Of a stretch of 64,000 nt of DNA, positions 63,014 through 64,000 are shown piece by piece. The position numbers were made by a program, and so were the translations under genes. Under the pieces are notes generated by a model. It had not been told where the DNA came from, made no database searches, and saw only the letters and a program-made list of their open reading frames with translations. Source of the stretch: an uncultured Pelagibacteraceae bacterium (GTDB lineage Bacteria > Pseudomonadota > Alphaproteobacteria > Pelagibacterales > Pelagibacteraceae); contig CACKCQ010000003.1 of assembly GCA_902598655.1 (NCBI GenBank), forward strand, positions 62,001 through 126,000. Reading direction: 5' to 3'. The stretch's first letter is position 1. Each line of letters opens with the position of its first letter.

Positions 63014-64000
63014 CAAAATTTTTTCTATATCCTTTTTACTTGTTTTGGCTATTTTTCTAAATAGTTGTGGACCTAATTCACAATTTGGAAAAAAATATGA
63101 TAAACCATTCAAACATAATGTTCCATTAATCAAAGACCAAAATATTGTTGCATCAGGCAAATCAGAAATATCTAAAACCTTAGAGATGGGGCCAAAGCCA
63201 GTAGTAGGCGATACTATAAAACTTGGTAAGAGAAAAAAAATAACATCCGAAGCTCAAAAAAATTATTTGATAATTTCCGACGATTATCCATTATTAAAAC
63301 AAAGGATTTCATTAAAATTCAAAAATTTAGATTACAAGGAAACAATGAAATTGATGGGCAAAATTGGAGAAATTAATATTTTAGTTGGAGATGAGGTCGC
63401 AGGTGCAATTTCGGCTGAACTTATCGATGTTCCTTGGGATAAAGCATTTCAAGCACTCTTAGATATGAAAAATTTTGCGTCAGACGTTGATACGGCAAGC
63501 AATTTAATAAGAGTTCATTCACCTGAAACATTAACCAATCAAGAACAATATAAATCTGATAGGGCAGCTGCAGTTAAAAAGAAAGTCGAATTAGAAGATA
63601 GTGTAGAACCTATATTTTCAGAAATATTTAGACTTTATTATATTACTCCTGCGCAAGCTAAAAAAACTATAGAAGAACTGTTTTCTGCGGGTGAGGGCAC
63701 TAGCGTTATAACTATAACAGAAGAAACAACTACTAGATCTATAATTGTTAGAGGTAGAGAAAAAGACTTAGACGTTGTTGATAAAGTAATCAAAGAAATT
63801 GATATCAGAACTAAACAAGTTTTAATTGAAGCATTTATTGTGGAAGCAAACTCAGATTTTGAAAGAGCTCTTGGAACTAGATTGGGTGGCAAATACATGA
63901 GAAATGGATCACAAATTGGTGGTATGGGTGGTGGTTCAAGTGGAAATGACGCTGTAACAGAACCTGCATTAGGTGATGCAGCAGACTCACTTGGTAATTT
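63003..64000 (+). CDS. pilQ: type IV pilus secretin PilQ, 3'-truncated by window edge
   Basis: Not in the ORF track (no stop in window). Frame from ATG 63003 is open to the end: MNINKIFSISFLLVLAIFLNSCGPNS...PVEPIFSEIFRLYYITPAQAKK-like N-domain and KQVLIEAFIVEANSDFERALGTRLGG. Confidence 0.88.
   Translation, partial: MNINKIFSISFLLVLAIFLNSCGPNSQFGKKYDKPFKHNVPLIKDQNIVASGKSEISKTLEMGPKPVVGDTIKLGKRKKITSEAQKNYLIISDDYPLLKQRISLKFKNLDYKETMKLMGKIGEINILVGDEVAGAISAELIDVPWDKAFQALLDMKNFASDVDTASNLIRVHSPETLTNQEQYKSDRAAAVKKKVELEDSVEPIFSEIFRLYYITPAQAKKTIEELFSAGEGTSVITITEETTTRSIIVRGREKDLDVVDKVIKEIDIRTKQVLIEAFIVEANSDFERALGTRLGGKYMRNGSQIGGMGGGSSGNDAVTEPALGDAADSLGN

Noticed and set aside
63638-63898. 86-aa minus ORF near the window end
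   Set aside because: Antisense to pilQ, whose frame is open from 63003 to the window edge and carries secretin motifs.

Overview
This 64 kb window is AT-rich, gene-dense and streamlined. By gene content, short spacers, a permuted two-piece tmRNA and sequence style it looks like an alphaproteobacterium of the SAR11/Pelagibacterales type (inference, not tested). The first ~37 kb is mostly housekeeping: thiD (5'-truncated), purA, rpoH, an rluA-family pseudouridine synthase, tRNA-Arg, an ABC-2 exporter, sua5/tsaC, xseB-ispA-dxs, aroC, pdxH, a polyprenyl synthase, an S49 peptidase, glyQS, ppdK, nadC-nadA, tRNA-Leu, tmRNA, thyX, mrp, hflKC-degP, miaA, ilvBHC-leuA and mreBCD-mrdAB. From ~38 kb the content is accessory or envelope-related. 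It holds a tight cluster of CHASE2-PP2C phosphatase, TPR plus outer-membrane barrel, secreted FecR-domain protein, orphan secreted protein and a convergent GAF-PP2C phosphatase. This is followed by pilD, MoxR/DUF58/transglutaminase, a repetitive autotransporter-like protein, and a type IV pilus region (pilY1, pilX/W/V, fimT, pilT; pilMN fusion, pilO, pilP, truncated pilQ). The observations most worth a second look are the CHASE2/FecR/barrel locus, a PilY1 whose VWA domain appears split by a large propeller-like insert, a PilM-PilN fusion, an autotransporter-like barrel with a C-terminal coiled-coil tail, and the permuted tmRNA with tag ANESYALAA. No CRISPR array, rRNA, transposon or prophage was seen.
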